Shown here: positions 34,355 to 43,119 of the stretch, in pieces
Layout of the letters: each line of letters begins with the position of its first letter
How positions within the stretch are numbered: position 1 is the first letter of the stretch
Assembly: GCF_000817785.2 (NCBI RefSeq)
Contig: NZ_JTCM02000046.1
Location: 1 to 49,131 of the forward strand
From: Hassallia byssoidea VB512170
Lineage (GTDB): Bacteria; Cyanobacteriota; Cyanobacteriia; Cyanobacteriales; Nostocaceae
Length of the DNA: 49,131 nucleotides
Direction of reading: 5' to 3'
Program-made: the position numbers and the translations under genes
The notes under the pieces: generated by a model
What the model was told of the DNA's origin: nothing
What the model saw: the letters and a program-made list of their open reading frames with translations, nothing else
The model's database searches: none

Positions 34355-34508
34355 CCCCTTGTCCCCCCACTCCCTATTCCCCACTCCCCATTCCCCATTC
34401 CCCATTCCCCATTCCCCTTGATAATCTACTAGGTTTTTAAGTAATGCTTACTTTTTTTAACACAGCGCTCGTTAAAATCTATGAGAAACAACATCCAGAG
34501 TGCGGCAG

Positions 34509-37500
34509 ATGCTCAAGCGGCTAGTTCAGTGGCTTAATAAATTTTGGAAACGCGCCTTTGGCACGAAACGGACTCGTTCTCAAAACCGTATAAAAAGACA
34601 AAATGTGGTGCATCAAGCACCGGAATTAACAAACGCCGATCTTGAAGTTTTGTATAACCAACTGCTAGAAGGCGTACATCAGGCACGAGGACAACAGTGG
34701 GCGCAGAAATATCTGCAACGAATGGAAAATAGAATTAGTGTTGACCGCTGGCTTGATTGGTTGCTGAGTTTTGGCGAAAAATTGTTAGCATCACCCGCAC
34801 CGAATAATCAGTTAGCAACGCGAATGGTGCAACTGGGTGAACTTGGTGTGGGCATAATTGGCGATCTTTCTTATGACATTGGTATCCGGTTGTTGACGCG
34901 GAATTTAGGAGAAATTTATTCGGACGAAAACGAGGAAAATGCTGAACCTACAACGTCTACAGCAATTCTCACTGCTATTGAAGTTGGGGATGCGGAAAAC
35001 TTTGAAGAACTCGAATGGCAGTATGAAGCGCCAGAAACTGAAACTAGTACTGAGGATGTGCCAAGCGCTGACGCAAATCGGGAAATACAAAACGGCGAAT
35101 TAGTATGGGAGTTTCAAGCGCCATCCGCTGAAAGTATAACGCCGACACCAGAGGAAACTCAAAGCGAAGAAGAATTGATAGAAAACTTGAGCGAACTGGT
35201 ATGGGAGTTTCAAGCGCCAGAAGTTGAAAGTATAACGCCTGCACCAGAGGAAACTCAAAGCGAAGAAGAATTGACAGAGAACTTCGGCGAATTGGTATGG
35301 GAGTTTCAAGCGCCATCCGCTGAAAGTATAACGCCTGTTGTGGAAGAGGTATTACCCGTTAGCCTTATGTCTGTTGGCGAAACGTTGGTCGAAAACAGCC
35401 CAGAAGCATCTACACAAACAACTTGGGATGAGTCGCTGGCAAATTTAGAACCAGATGTAGCCCAGACGCTAGATGAGTTGTTGGTCAGATTAGACCAAAG
35501 TACCAGCTTAGTCCAGCAACTCGCTTCCGGATTGGCAATTCCAAAGACTGAACCACCACTATTAGTTAGTACTGATACTCAGGCACAAGAATGGTTTTAT
35601 CAAGGACTTCAGCAAGCCAAGACTGGTGATTTGTCAGGTGCGATCGCTTCTTACAATCAAGCTTTACAAATTAACCCGTCTATGTATGAAGTTTGGTTTA
35701 ATCGAGGTTTGACATTATTTCACTTAGGACATTTTGAAGATGCGATCGCCTCTTATGATAGAGCCTTAGAACTTAAACAAGACTTTTATAAAGCTTGGTA
35801 CAATCGAGGCGGCATCTTAGGCGAATTAGGACAATTCTCGGAAGCGATCGCCTCTTTTGATGTCGCACTGGAAATTCAGCCAGACTACGAAGAAGCTTGG
35901 GCTAGCCGAGGTTTCGCCCTGCTGAAATTAGGAAGGTTATCAGAAGCGGTTTTTAGTTACGACAAAGCACTCGAATTGCAACCAGAAGACCCGCAAAACT
36001 GGTATTACCGAGGAATTGCCCTCGCCGTAGATCAACGAAACTCGGAAGCGATCGCCTCTTACGACAATGCATTAGAAATTTATCCAGATTATCCCGAAGT
36101 TTGGATCGACCGAGGCGTAGTGCTAGGACAATTAGGACAATGGTCAGAAGCAATTGAGTCTTGGGATAAAGCTTTAGAAATTCAACCGCATTTTTACTTA
36201 ACTTGGTTCAATAGAGGTATTGCCTTAGACAATTTAGGACGGCGAACAGAAGCGATCGCCTCTTATGACAAAGCGATAGAAATCAATCCGGAATTTCACT
36301 TAGCTTGGTACAACCAAGCTTCTTCGCTGTTTCATATCGGAGAATTTGTAGAAGCGATCAAAGCTTATGATGGTGCTTTGCAACTTCAACCAGATTATTG
36401 GGAAGCTTGGATTGGTCGAGGTACATCCGCAGGAATGGCAGTAAATCCGATTTTGAAAGAAGGCGATTATGATGCAAAATTGATCAGTTACGAAGCTGGA
36501 TTGGACTATGTTCGCCAAGATACACACCAAGAAGGTTGGGGAAGATTGCATTTAGCGATCGCCAACGCACACTACGACCGAGGAAAAAGACATCCCGCAC
36601 CCCGCTATTATTGGCGTGAAGCCGTATCAGAGTACGATCGGGCGCTTTTAACCCTCACACAAGAAGACTTTCCCCAACTGCATCTAGAAGTATTGCAAAA
36701 CTTTATCAAAGCGCTTTTAGGTTTGGGGGAAATCACACTAGCCCAAGAATTATTACAACACGCTACAGATGCATGGCAACGTTTATTAAATGAACCAAGT
36801 TCTGAAGAAAGTAAAAAACAACTAGCTTTGAAATTTGCTGGTTTTGGACAGTTAGCAGTTGATTTAGCCATACAATCTGGCGAATGGCGACAAGCTTTAG
36901 AAATCGCCGAATACAACAAAAATGCTTGTTTAACTTGGCTGATTTTTGGTTGGACTGATGACATCTCTTCACCTAATTATCCAGAAATTCAACAACTTAT
37001 TAATCCGACAACCGCAATCATTTACTGGCACATCAGCCCTTACGCTTTACGCACCTTCATAATCAAAGATAATGCCCCAGAACCCATCCCCGTCTTTACA
37101 CCCATAATTAGTGCCGCAGTAAGTGATGAATTTCCCCTACCTGAAGCGGTGCAAATTTTGGTGGAATTAGAAGATTGGTTAGACGATTGGAATCAACAAT
37201 ATCAGGAATATCGCACTTTAGATCAAGACAAACAAAGCAAAGATAATCATTCCTGGTTAGTGGATATGGAACAGAGGCTTTTGCATCTGAAAAATATCCT
37301 TAATATTTCCACCATCGAACACGAACTTGAAGGCATCAACCAATTAATATTAATTCCCCACCGCGACTTACACAGATTCCCTCTTCATGCCCTTTTCAAT
37401 ATTTCTTCTGAGTCAGAATCGCCGAGAAATGCAAATTACACAATTACCTATTTGCCAAGCGCTCAAATCGGCTTATCTTTAAATTACCAACTAGAACCCC

Positions 37501-38285
37501 AAGCAAATGAAGAGAAATTATTAAGTATTGAACATCCCAACAGTACAGATTATCCGCCACTAAAATTTGCCAAACTTGAATCGGAAACTATTAGCCAAAT
37601 GTTTGATAATCCCAAACGATACCAAGGAGCGCAAGCTACTAAAAATGTAGTAGAATATGCCATATCTTGTGATTACAATATATTTCATTTTACAGGTCAT
37701 GGAATCGACAATTTTATTGACCCGAAAAAATCACAACTGGTATTATCAGGTGAAGATAAACTAACCTTAGAAGAAATCTGCCAAAAGACACTTACAAGCT
37801 ACAATCTAGTTACTCTCTCAGCTTGCGAAACTGCTATTACTAGCAAGCAAACTATTAGCAGCGAGTATCTAGGTTTAGCGAATGGTTTTTTAAGTCGTGG
37901 TTCGGCTCATGTAATTAGTACCTTGTGGACTGTAGAATCAACAGCAAATGCCTTATTGATGATTGAGTATTATCGACGACGACAGCCAAACAAATTAGAA
38001 GCAACAGCCTTAGCAGAAGCGACAAAATGGCTAAAAGAACTAACAGTTGGAGACTTGAAAAAATGGTATGAAGATTTGCTAAACACTTTGCCCGCCGATG
38101 AATTCAGAATTAAGGCGTATTTAGCGACAGAAATGTATAGAACTAGAAAACTCGCAGCAGATGAAAAGCTGTACAATCATCCTTACTATTGGGCAGCATT
38201 CACAATTGCAGGTAAACTAATTGCCAAAGCGAAATCAGACGACCTAGAAAATTTTTACACCCTAATACTCGACCAAGAATTTTAA
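34509..38285 (+). CDS. TPR-CHAT protease-like protein
   Basis: About 1258 residues from ATG 34509; GTG 34500 is possible. Residues 1-140 match the short upstream paralogue. Then comes an acidic linker with VWEFQAP repeats (35094-35342), eight TPR units (about 355-635, e.g. GQFSEAIASFDVALEIQP), a helical part and a C-terminal CHAT domain. The CHAT dyad is visible: FHFTGHGID (His near 1064) and LSACETA (Cys near 1106), followed by GFLSRGSAHVISTLW and an alpha-helical cap. CHAT domains are caspase-like cysteine proteases of bacterial conflict and signalling systems, so the TPRs may sense a partner and release the protease. No sign of transfer was seen. The upstream gap is filled with repeats. 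Confidence 0.87.
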   Translation: MLKRLVQWLNKFWKRAFGTKRTRSQNRIKRQNVVHQAPELTNADLEVLYNQLLEGVHQARGQQWAQKYLQRMENRISVDRWLDWLLSFGEKLLASPAPNNQLATRMVQLGELGVGIIGDLSYDIGIRLLTRNLGEIYSDENEENAEPTTSTAILTAIEVGDAENFEELEWQYEAPETETSTEDVPSADANREIQNGELVWEFQAPSAESITPTPEETQSEEELIENLSELVWEFQAPEVESITPAPEETQSEEELTENFGELVWEFQAPSAESITPVVEEVLPVSLMSVGETLVENSPEASTQTTWDESLANLEPDVAQTLDELLVRLDQSTSLVQQLASGLAIPKTEPPLLVSTDTQAQEWFYQGLQQAKTGDLSGAIASYNQALQINPSMYEVWFNRGLTLFHLGHFEDAIASYDRALELKQDFYKAWYNRGGILGELGQFSEAIASFDVALEIQPDYEEAWASRGFALLKLGRLSEAVFSYDKALELQPEDPQNWYYRGIALAVDQRNSEAIASYDNALEIYPDYPEVWIDRGVVLGQLGQWSEAIESWDKALEIQPHFYLTWFNRGIALDNLGRRTEAIASYDKAIEINPEFHLAWYNQASSLFHIGEFVEAIKAYDGALQLQPDYWEAWIGRGTSAGMAVNPILKEGDYDAKLISYEAGLDYVRQDTHQEGWGRLHLAIANAHYDRGKRHPAPRYYWREAVSEYDRALLTLTQEDFPQLHLEVLQNFIKALLGLGEITLAQELLQHATDAWQRLLNEPSSEESKKQLALKFAGFGQLAVDLAIQSGEWRQALEIAEYNKNACLTWLIFGWTDDISSPNYPEIQQLINPTTAIIYWHISPYALRTFIIKDNAPEPIPVFTPIISAAVSDEFPLPEAVQILVELEDWLDDWNQQYQEYRTLDQDKQSKDNHSWLVDMEQRLLHLKNILNISTIEHELEGINQLILIPHRDLHRFPLHALFNISSESESPRNANYTITYLPSAQIGLSLNYQLEPQANEEKLLSIEHPNSTDYPPLKFAKLESETISQMFDNPKRYQGAQATKNVVEYAISCDYNIFHFTGHGIDNFIDPKKSQLVLSGEDKLTLEEICQKTLTSYNLVTLSACETAITSKQTISSEYLGLANGFLSRGSAHVISTLWTVESTANALLMIEYYRRRQPNKLEATALAEATKWLKELTVGDLKKWYEDLLNTLPADEFRIKAYLATEMYRTRKLAADEKLYNHPYYWAAFTIAGKLIAKAKSDDLENFYTLILDQEF
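35094..35342 (+). repeat. 32-codon repeat, VWEFQAP motif
   Basis: Units start at 35094, 35190 and 35286, each 96 nt long (the third partial). They encode ELVWEFQAP followed by an acidic PEETQSEEEL stretch. A single related VWEYEGP occurs in the short paralogue and VWEFQ-like EWQYEAP just upstream in this protein, so this may be a linear binding motif. Confidence 0.9.
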
Positions 38286-38444
38286 TAATTTCTTCTTCGT
38301 AGTGAGCCAGCGCGGTCTTGGGGGTTTCCACGCCAGATGCCTCAAGTCGGGAAACCCGCCCACGGCACTGGCTCCCCATGAGCGACTGGCGAACCCGAAG
38401 GGTGAGCGATTCATCGCTCAATCGCTCACTACAAGATTAAATCT
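38286..38444. repeat. Nested palindromic elements after the CHAT gene
   Basis: It contains GCGGTCTTGGGGGTTTCC, the ACGCCAGATGCCTCAAGTCGG...GGCACTGGCT module (about 38331-38374) and an ACTGGCGAACCCGAAGGG module. GAGCGATTCATCGCTC is a palindrome near 38403. It is the same composite as at 25671. No gene was seen. Confidence 0.8.
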
Positions 38445-38984
38445 CTAATACAACGGTTTTTTTATCTGCAAGTGTGCCAGTAGTTCTGTGGCTGATCTGC
38501 CAATTCCAAAACCCACTGGATCATAACCCTCTCCCCCAGAATTGACTTGCCAATGAACTAAAGTAACTTTTGGTGACTGCGCGATCGCTACAATAAGTGA
38601 AGTGCCAATTTCGTTATGCGTGCTAGTTATCCCACCATAACTACATTCAATCCCAAGTTCGTTACCACAAACACTAATGATATTCAACTGTGAGTGTGGA
38701 CAAGTAATTTTATGTTTGCCACTTTCTAGAGGCGATATAAAATCTTCAGAATAATTATACTCGTCAATATACAAATCGTAAGCACCTTGATAATTGCAGC
38801 CTCCACATGGTGCATTGATTAAGTTGCCAACAAACTGGCAATGTACAAACCCAGATAGCGAATGCTGCCGCACCAAATTAACAAGGCATTCAGCATCAGA
38901 CAAAGCAAAAGTGGCATTGAAGTAGTAGTGAGGACCTTGCCCGGATTCTTGAATTTCCCAGAACCAGTTTTGATATTTACTCAT
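38445..38984 (-). CDS. Unknown Cys-containing soluble protein
   Basis: 179 residues starting MSKYQNWFWEIQESGQGPHYYF. It contains eight cysteines, including C-GG-C (APCGGCNYQG, about 59-68) and ITCPHSQ, VCGNELGIECS, so a metal or disulfide site is possible. It also has a G-rich end (NSGGEGYDPVGFGIGRSAT). No signal peptide or membrane helix is seen. I do not recognise the family and make no functional claim. Confidence 0.6.
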   Translation of the reverse strand: MSKYQNWFWEIQESGQGPHYYFNATFALSDAECLVNLVRQHSLSGFVHCQFVGNLINAPCGGCNYQGAYDLYIDEYNYSEDFISPLESGKHKITCPHSQLNIISVCGNELGIECSYGGITSTHNEIGTSLIVAIAQSPKVTLVHWQVNSGGEGYDPVGFGIGRSATELLAHLQIKKPLY

Positions 38985-39033
38985 ATAAAAGCATGATTTC
39001 CCTTAAAGACATGCACAAAGGCATAATGATTGT

Positions 39034-39459
39034 ATGTCTATCATTATTCTTACAAGCTTACTTTTTATCGTCCCCGTTCACACAAATACATTTGTTCGCG
39101 CTCAGTCACCACAGACATCTACTCAAAATTCCACTGAAAAGATTTTCACCAAAGAGGAGTTATACTTTGGTTTATCCAAACCAGGAGGAAAGACAATATC
39201 AGAGTTAGAATGGCAGCTATTTTTGAACCGCGTAATTACACCCCGCTTTCGTGAAGGACTAACTGTAATAGACACCCACGGGCAATATTTAAATAGTTCT
39301 GGCAAACTAACCAGAGAAAAGACCAAGTTAGTCATTTTGATTTACGAAAATAGCCGTACTAAAAATCAGATGATTGAAGAAGTGATAGCAAGTTATAAGC
39401 GAAAATTTCAACAGGAATCTGTTTTGCGGGTAACTAGCACTGTTAAGGTATCTTTCTAA
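39034..39459 (+). CDS. DUF3574 secreted protein
   Basis: 141 residues with a hydrophobic export signal (MSIIILTSLLFIVPVH, cleavage near VRAQS). The mature part matches DUF3574: LYFGLSKPGGKTISELEWQLFLN, TPRFREGLTVIDTHGQY, REKTKLVILIYEN and KFQQESVLRVTSTVKVSF. The function is unknown. The signal peptide lacks a positive n-region. The +1 frame just upstream (38993, MISLKDMHKGIMIVCLSLFLQ) also looks like a signal start, so a frameshift near 39040-39060 cannot be excluded. Its stop overlaps the ATG of the glycosylase gene (TAATG), indicating one transcript. Confidence 0.75.
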   Translation: MSIIILTSLLFIVPVHTNTFVRAQSPQTSTQNSTEKIFTKEELYFGLSKPGGKTISELEWQLFLNRVITPRFREGLTVIDTHGQYLNSSGKLTREKTKLVILIYENSRTKNQMIEEVIASYKRKFQQESVLRVTSTVKVSF

Positions 39460-40100
39460 TGATATTCCCAAAAATTTTAACTGAGGATAATTTTGCTGAT
39501 GGTTTGAACTTTCTGATATCACGAGATTCAGACTTGGCGGAAATTTTCACTCGCTTTGGTAAACCACCGCTTTGGATACGCGAACCCGGTTTTTCTACAC
39601 TTATTCAAATTATTTTAGAACAACAAGTTTCTCTCGCATCAGCAAAAGCAGTTTATACTCGTTTGCAAGCAGCTATATCTCCAATTACTCCAGAGTTATT
39701 TCTGCAACTTGATGATGTGGAAATCAAACGAATAGGATTTAGTCGGCAAAAAACTCTTTACGCACGCACATTAGCACAATCTATCATTGCAGGACAGCTT
39801 GATTTATCTAGCCTCAGCACGATGGATGATGAAGAAGTACGCAGTATCCTGAAAAAGCTCAAAGGTATCGGCGATTGGACAGTTGATATATATTTAATGA
39901 TGGCACTCAGGCGACCTGATAGTTTACCCAAAGGTGATTTGGGTTTAATATTAGCTATACAGAAAGTTAAACGATTAGAACATCGACCTTCATCGGCAGA
40001 AATTGAACTTATAGCTGAAATTTGGCGACCTTGGAGAGCAGTAGCCACGCGCTTATTATGGCATTATTATCTCAGTGAGCGATTACTCCGACAGAAATAA
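39459..40100 (+). CDS. DNA-3-methyladenine glycosylase, AlkA-like
   Basis: 213 residues of the HhH-GPD superfamily that excises alkylated bases. LLEQQVSLASAKAVYTRL-type helix (LEQQVSLASA near 53-62) and hairpin-helix-hairpin plus catalytic loop LKGIGDWTVDIYLMMAL then PKGDLGL, with catalytic Asp160. There is no N-terminal AlkA domain, so it is a compact bacterial-type enzyme like archaeal or cyanobacterial short forms. No iron-sulfur cysteines follow, which argues against endonuclease III or MutY. It overlaps the DUF3574 gene by one base. Confidence 0.9.
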   Translation: MIFPKILTEDNFADGLNFLISRDSDLAEIFTRFGKPPLWIREPGFSTLIQIILEQQVSLASAKAVYTRLQAAISPITPELFLQLDDVEIKRIGFSRQKTLYARTLAQSIIAGQLDLSSLSTMDDEEVRSILKKLKGIGDWTVDIYLMMALRRPDSLPKGDLGLILAIQKVKRLEHRPSSAEIELIAEIWRPWRAVATRLLWHYYLSERLLRQK

Positions 40101-40119
40101 AATTTTACTCATCCTGAAG

Positions 40120-40824
40120 CTAACGCTTTTGGCAAATATACTCAGCATATTCAGTTGTTGGGTAATCTTTTTCTATAATCTCAAAGCCACTTCGCGTTAA
40201 CATACTTTCTAGAATCCAAGCAAAAGTGCTGTTTTCTTCACGCACATGCATTTCAAAGTCTGCTTTAGTGAAACCTTCACCCGCAGGTTTTGCTACACGA
40301 TTTATCCAAGCGTCGATACTTGAACAATACTCGTTAGGTTTAAAAGAAAAAACTACATCTCGCAGATACAGCACTCCTCCCGGTTTCAACATTGACTGCA
40401 TCCGCAACAATCCCACCATCTTCCAAAAATCGGGCAAGTGATGAAAGGCAAACTTCGTTACAATATAATCAACTGGTTCGCCTTGGTGTTCGTAAGTAAG
40501 AAAACCAGCACGATAAAACTCGATATTTTCAGCATTGGCAGCACTGGCTTTGTGTCGAGCATAAGATAACATAGCATCAGACACATCCACAGCATATACG
40601 TAAGCCCCTGCAACTGCTGCTTCAATGGCAAAAGTAGCCGTTCCTGTTCCTATTTCAATTACAGTATGTCCTTTTGAAATGCCCAGACGTTGAATTAATG
40701 CCTGATTGACTTCGGGAGTATTTGATGTTTGTTTGCGATCGTAGGATTGCACTTGTGCAGCATCCTCAAAATCAACGCCAATCTGTTGCAATTCATCATA
40801 ATACCACCCAGGAATCATAGTCAT
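40120..40824 (-). CDS. Class I SAM-dependent methyltransferase
   Basis: About 234 residues from MTMIPGWYYDELQQIGVDFED (ATG at 40824; MRCSQ at 40839 is possible). Motif I is VIEIGTGTATFAIEA (about 55-69), motif II-like YVYAVDVS and post-motif DYIVTKFAFHHLPDFWK and LKPGGVLYLRDVVFS. The fold is that of small-molecule methyltransferases of the UbiE/COQ5 type. The substrate cannot be told. It faces the glycosylase gene tail to tail. Confidence 0.85.
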   Translation of the reverse strand: MTMIPGWYYDELQQIGVDFEDAAQVQSYDRKQTSNTPEVNQALIQRLGISKGHTVIEIGTGTATFAIEAAVAGAYVYAVDVSDAMLSYARHKASAANAENIEFYRAGFLTYEHQGEPVDYIVTKFAFHHLPDFWKMVGLLRMQSMLKPGGVLYLRDVVFSFKPNEYCSSIDAWINRVAKPAGEGFTKADFEMHVREENSTFAWILESMLTRSGFEIIEKDYPTTEYAEYICQKR

Positions 40825-40945
40825 TTGACTGCACCGCATTTTTTAACAGGTTTGGCATTCTCACCCCAATAACCGTCTTCAGGGCAAGTAAATAGCAGTC
40901 TACAATAGTAGCCTAAAGAAGGATTATGCCCAAGCAAGTGATTAT

Positions 40946-42421
40946 ATGACTTCATCTGCTCTTGTAAAAACTGAGTACGAAGCGATTATTGGTCTAGAAA
41001 CCCATTGTCAGCTGAGTACTAACACCAAGATTTTCTCTAATAGTTCTACGGCTTTTGGTGCTGACCCCAATACTAACATTGACCCGGTTTGTATGGGTCT
41101 ACCTGGGGTATTACCCGTACTCAACGAAAAAGTATTAGAATACGCTGTGAAAGCGGGTTTAGCGTTAAATTGCCAAATCGCTAAATATAGCAAGTTTGAC
41201 CGCAAACAGTATTTTTATCCGGATTTACCGAAAAATTACCAAATTTCTCAATACGACTTGCCGATCGCTGAACATGGCTGGTTAGAAATTGAGTTAGTCG
41301 ATGCTGATGGTAATCCAATGCGGAAAAAAATCGGCATCACCCGCTTGCACATGGAAGAAGATGCCGGAAAATTAGTTCATGCGGGAAGCGATCGCCTTAG
41401 TGGTTCTACTTATTCTCTGGTAGACTACAATCGAGCAGGTGTGCCTTTGGTAGAAATTGTCTCCGAACCAGATTTGCGTTCCGGACAAGAAGCTGCTGAA
41501 TATGCTCAAGAATTACGTCGCATTGTCCGCTATATCGGCGTGAGTGATGGTAACATGCAAGAAGGTTCTCTCCGCTGCGATGTCAACATCTCTGTGCGTC
41601 CGATTGGACAAAAAGAGTTTGGCACGAAGGTGGAAATTAAGAATATGAACTCTTTTAACGCCATCCAACGCGCGATAGAATACGAAATTGAACGCCAAAT
41701 AGCCGCAGTAGAAGCAGGCGATCGCATTATTCAAGAAACTCGTCTTTGGGAAGAAACTTCTCAACGCACTATTAGTATGCGCGTTAAAGAAGGCAGCAGC
41801 GATTATCGCTACTTCCCAGAACCAGATTTAGCACCGATTGAGGTAACAAACGAACAATTAGCATCTTGGCGTAGTACACTACCAGAGTTACCAGCAGCAA
41901 AACGCCATCGTTATGAATCTGATTTAGGACTTTCACCTTACGATGCACGAGTGTTGACTGAGGAAACTACTGTTGCTGCGTATTTTGAAGAAGCGATCGC
42001 ACTTGGTGCAAATCCCAAACAAGCTGCTAATTGGATTATGGGCGATATCGCCGCATACCTCAATAAGCAAAAACTCAGCATCACCGAAATTGCCCTTACT
42101 CCTACCAATCTAGCAAAAGTCATCACCCTCATTGAAAAGGGTACCATCGGCAGTAACAAAGCAAAAGAGAAATTACCAGAGTTGCTAGCTGGTAATTCTC
42201 CCGATGAAGTATTCAAAGGTGAAGAAAAAATCTCTGACGCTAGCGTACTCGAACCGATTATAGACCAAATTATCGCCGCCAATCCCAAAGAACTAGAAAA
42301 ATACAAAAGCGGTAAAACCAACCTCAAAGGCTTTTTTGTCGGACAAGTTCTCAAACAAACCGGTGGACGCGCAGATCCAAAACTGACTAACGAATTAGTA
42401 GACCAAAAGTTGAATAACTAG
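40946..42421 (+). CDS. gatB: Aspartyl/glutamyl-tRNA amidotransferase subunit B
   Basis: A 491-residue GatB, which with GatA and GatC turns Glu-tRNAGln and Asp-tRNAAsn into the amide forms. YEAIIGLETHCQLST (10-24), KYSKFDRKQYFYPDLPKNYQ (zinc/ammonia channel region), RLHMEEDAGK, DYNRAGVPLVEIVSEPD and the C-terminal YqeY-like tail (VLKQTGGRADPKLTNELV) are all present. GatA and GatC are not in this window. It is preceded by a short promoter region and followed by repeats. Confidence 0.97.
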   Translation: MTSSALVKTEYEAIIGLETHCQLSTNTKIFSNSSTAFGADPNTNIDPVCMGLPGVLPVLNEKVLEYAVKAGLALNCQIAKYSKFDRKQYFYPDLPKNYQISQYDLPIAEHGWLEIELVDADGNPMRKKIGITRLHMEEDAGKLVHAGSDRLSGSTYSLVDYNRAGVPLVEIVSEPDLRSGQEAAEYAQELRRIVRYIGVSDGNMQEGSLRCDVNISVRPIGQKEFGTKVEIKNMNSFNAIQRAIEYEIERQIAAVEAGDRIIQETRLWEETSQRTISMRVKEGSSDYRYFPEPDLAPIEVTNEQLASWRSTLPELPAAKRHRYESDLGLSPYDARVLTEETTVAAYFEEAIALGANPKQAANWIMGDIAAYLNKQKLSITEIALTPTNLAKVITLIEKGTIGSNKAKEKLPELLAGNSPDEVFKGEEKISDASVLEPIIDQIIAANPKELEKYKSGKTNLKGFFVGQVLKQTGGRADPKLTNELVDQKLNN

Positions 42422-42515
42422 TGAAGGGGACGCTTGGACTGGGGATTGGTGACTGGGGACGCTTGGACTGGAAAAAGAATTATTACCCATTACCCATTCC
42501 CCTTTCCCCTTCATA
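42422..42515. repeat. Direct repeat GGGGACGCTTGGACTGG and CCCATTA/CCCCTTT units
   Basis: GGGACGCTTGGACTGG occurs twice (about 42427 and 42457) after the gatB stop, followed by CCCATTACCCATTCCCC repeats. It is a tandem-repeat spacer before the small-RNA array. Confidence 0.75.
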
Positions 42516-42563
42516 AAAGATGGGTGCAACACCTCAGCCCCAAAATGCTATACTGTGATAATT

Positions 42564-42611
42564 AGATGCACCCTGATGATCTGGAGAGCTGCCCAAGTGG
42601 CTCTCCTTTTT
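42564..42611 (+). ncRNA. Small RNA cassette, copy 1
   Basis: The predicted transcript begins near AGATGCACCCTGATGATCTG and ends in the terminator stem GGAGAGC...GCTCTCC-TTTTT. A -10-like TATACT is at 42550-42555. The -35 box is weaker than in copies 2 and 3. The loop reads TGCCCAAGTG, against CACCCAAGTA in the other copies, with the stem intact. Confidence 0.65.
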
Positions 42612-42675
42612 CATTTTTGTGGTTTTCAGAGAAATTGCGTCGAACTGATTTTCCGAAAAAACTTGCTAGGGGGTA

Positions 42676-42703
42676 TTGCACCTCACCCCAGATGTGGTAT
42701 TAT
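42676..42703 (+). promoter_or_regulatory. Promoter of small RNA copy 2
   Basis: TTGCAC (42676-42681) and TATTAT (42698-42703) are spaced 16 bp, placing a start near 42710-42713. The same pair occurs before copy 3. Confidence 0.7.
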
Positions 42704-42712
42704 ATGTTAAGT

Positions 42713-42760
42713 AGATGCACCCTGATGATCTGGAGAGCCACCCAAGTAGCTCTCCTTTTT
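42713..42760 (+). ncRNA. Small RNA cassette, copy 2
   Basis: AGATGCACCCTGATGATCTG followed by GGAGAGC-CACCCAAGTA-GCTCTCC and TTTTT. It has its own promoter and intrinsic terminator and no reading frame of note. The predicted transcript is about 48 nt. The whole promoter-RNA-terminator cassette matches copy 3 almost exactly. Confidence 0.78.
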
Positions 42761-42900
42761 CGTTTTTATGGTTGCCAAAGAAATTGCTTACACTTATATC
42801 TTGCACATACCACAGTCAACGCAGAAAATAGAAAGTGGTCTAATCGGTGTATGTGTAATTCCAAATCTCAAATCAAAAATAAAAAACTTTTTAGGGGGTA

Positions 42901-42928
42901 TTGCACCTCACCCCAAATGTGGTATTAT
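42901..42928 (+). promoter_or_regulatory. Promoter of small RNA copy 3
   Basis: TTGCAC (42901-42906) and TATTAT (42923-42928), 16-bp spacing, identical to copy 2 apart from one base in the spacer. Confidence 0.7.
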
Positions 42929-42937
42929 ATGTTAAGT

Positions 42938-42985
42938 AGATGCACCCTGATGATCTGGAGAGCCACCCAAGTAGCTCTCCTTTTT
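42938..42985 (+). ncRNA. Small RNA cassette, copy 3
   Basis: Same transcript and terminator as copy 2. It ends about 135 bp before argJ. A 157-codon frame running through the copies is a by-product of the repeats. Confidence 0.78.
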
Positions 42986-43119
42986 CGTTTTTGTCCTAAA
43001 CTTGCCAGCGTTGCAAATAGGCAAGTTATTAATAACTAACAAATTATCACTCTTTGGGTAACGAAGACTTGATATAATCGCCCCTCAAGCAAAGAGTAAT
43101 AGTTGAAGGGATACGAATA

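Noticed and set aside
42566-43039. Open frame of 157 codons spanning the small-RNA copies
   Set aside because: It repeats itself (MIWRATQVALLFRF occurs twice) only because of the DNA repeats and has no ribosome-binding site. The conserved features are promoter and terminator, not codons.
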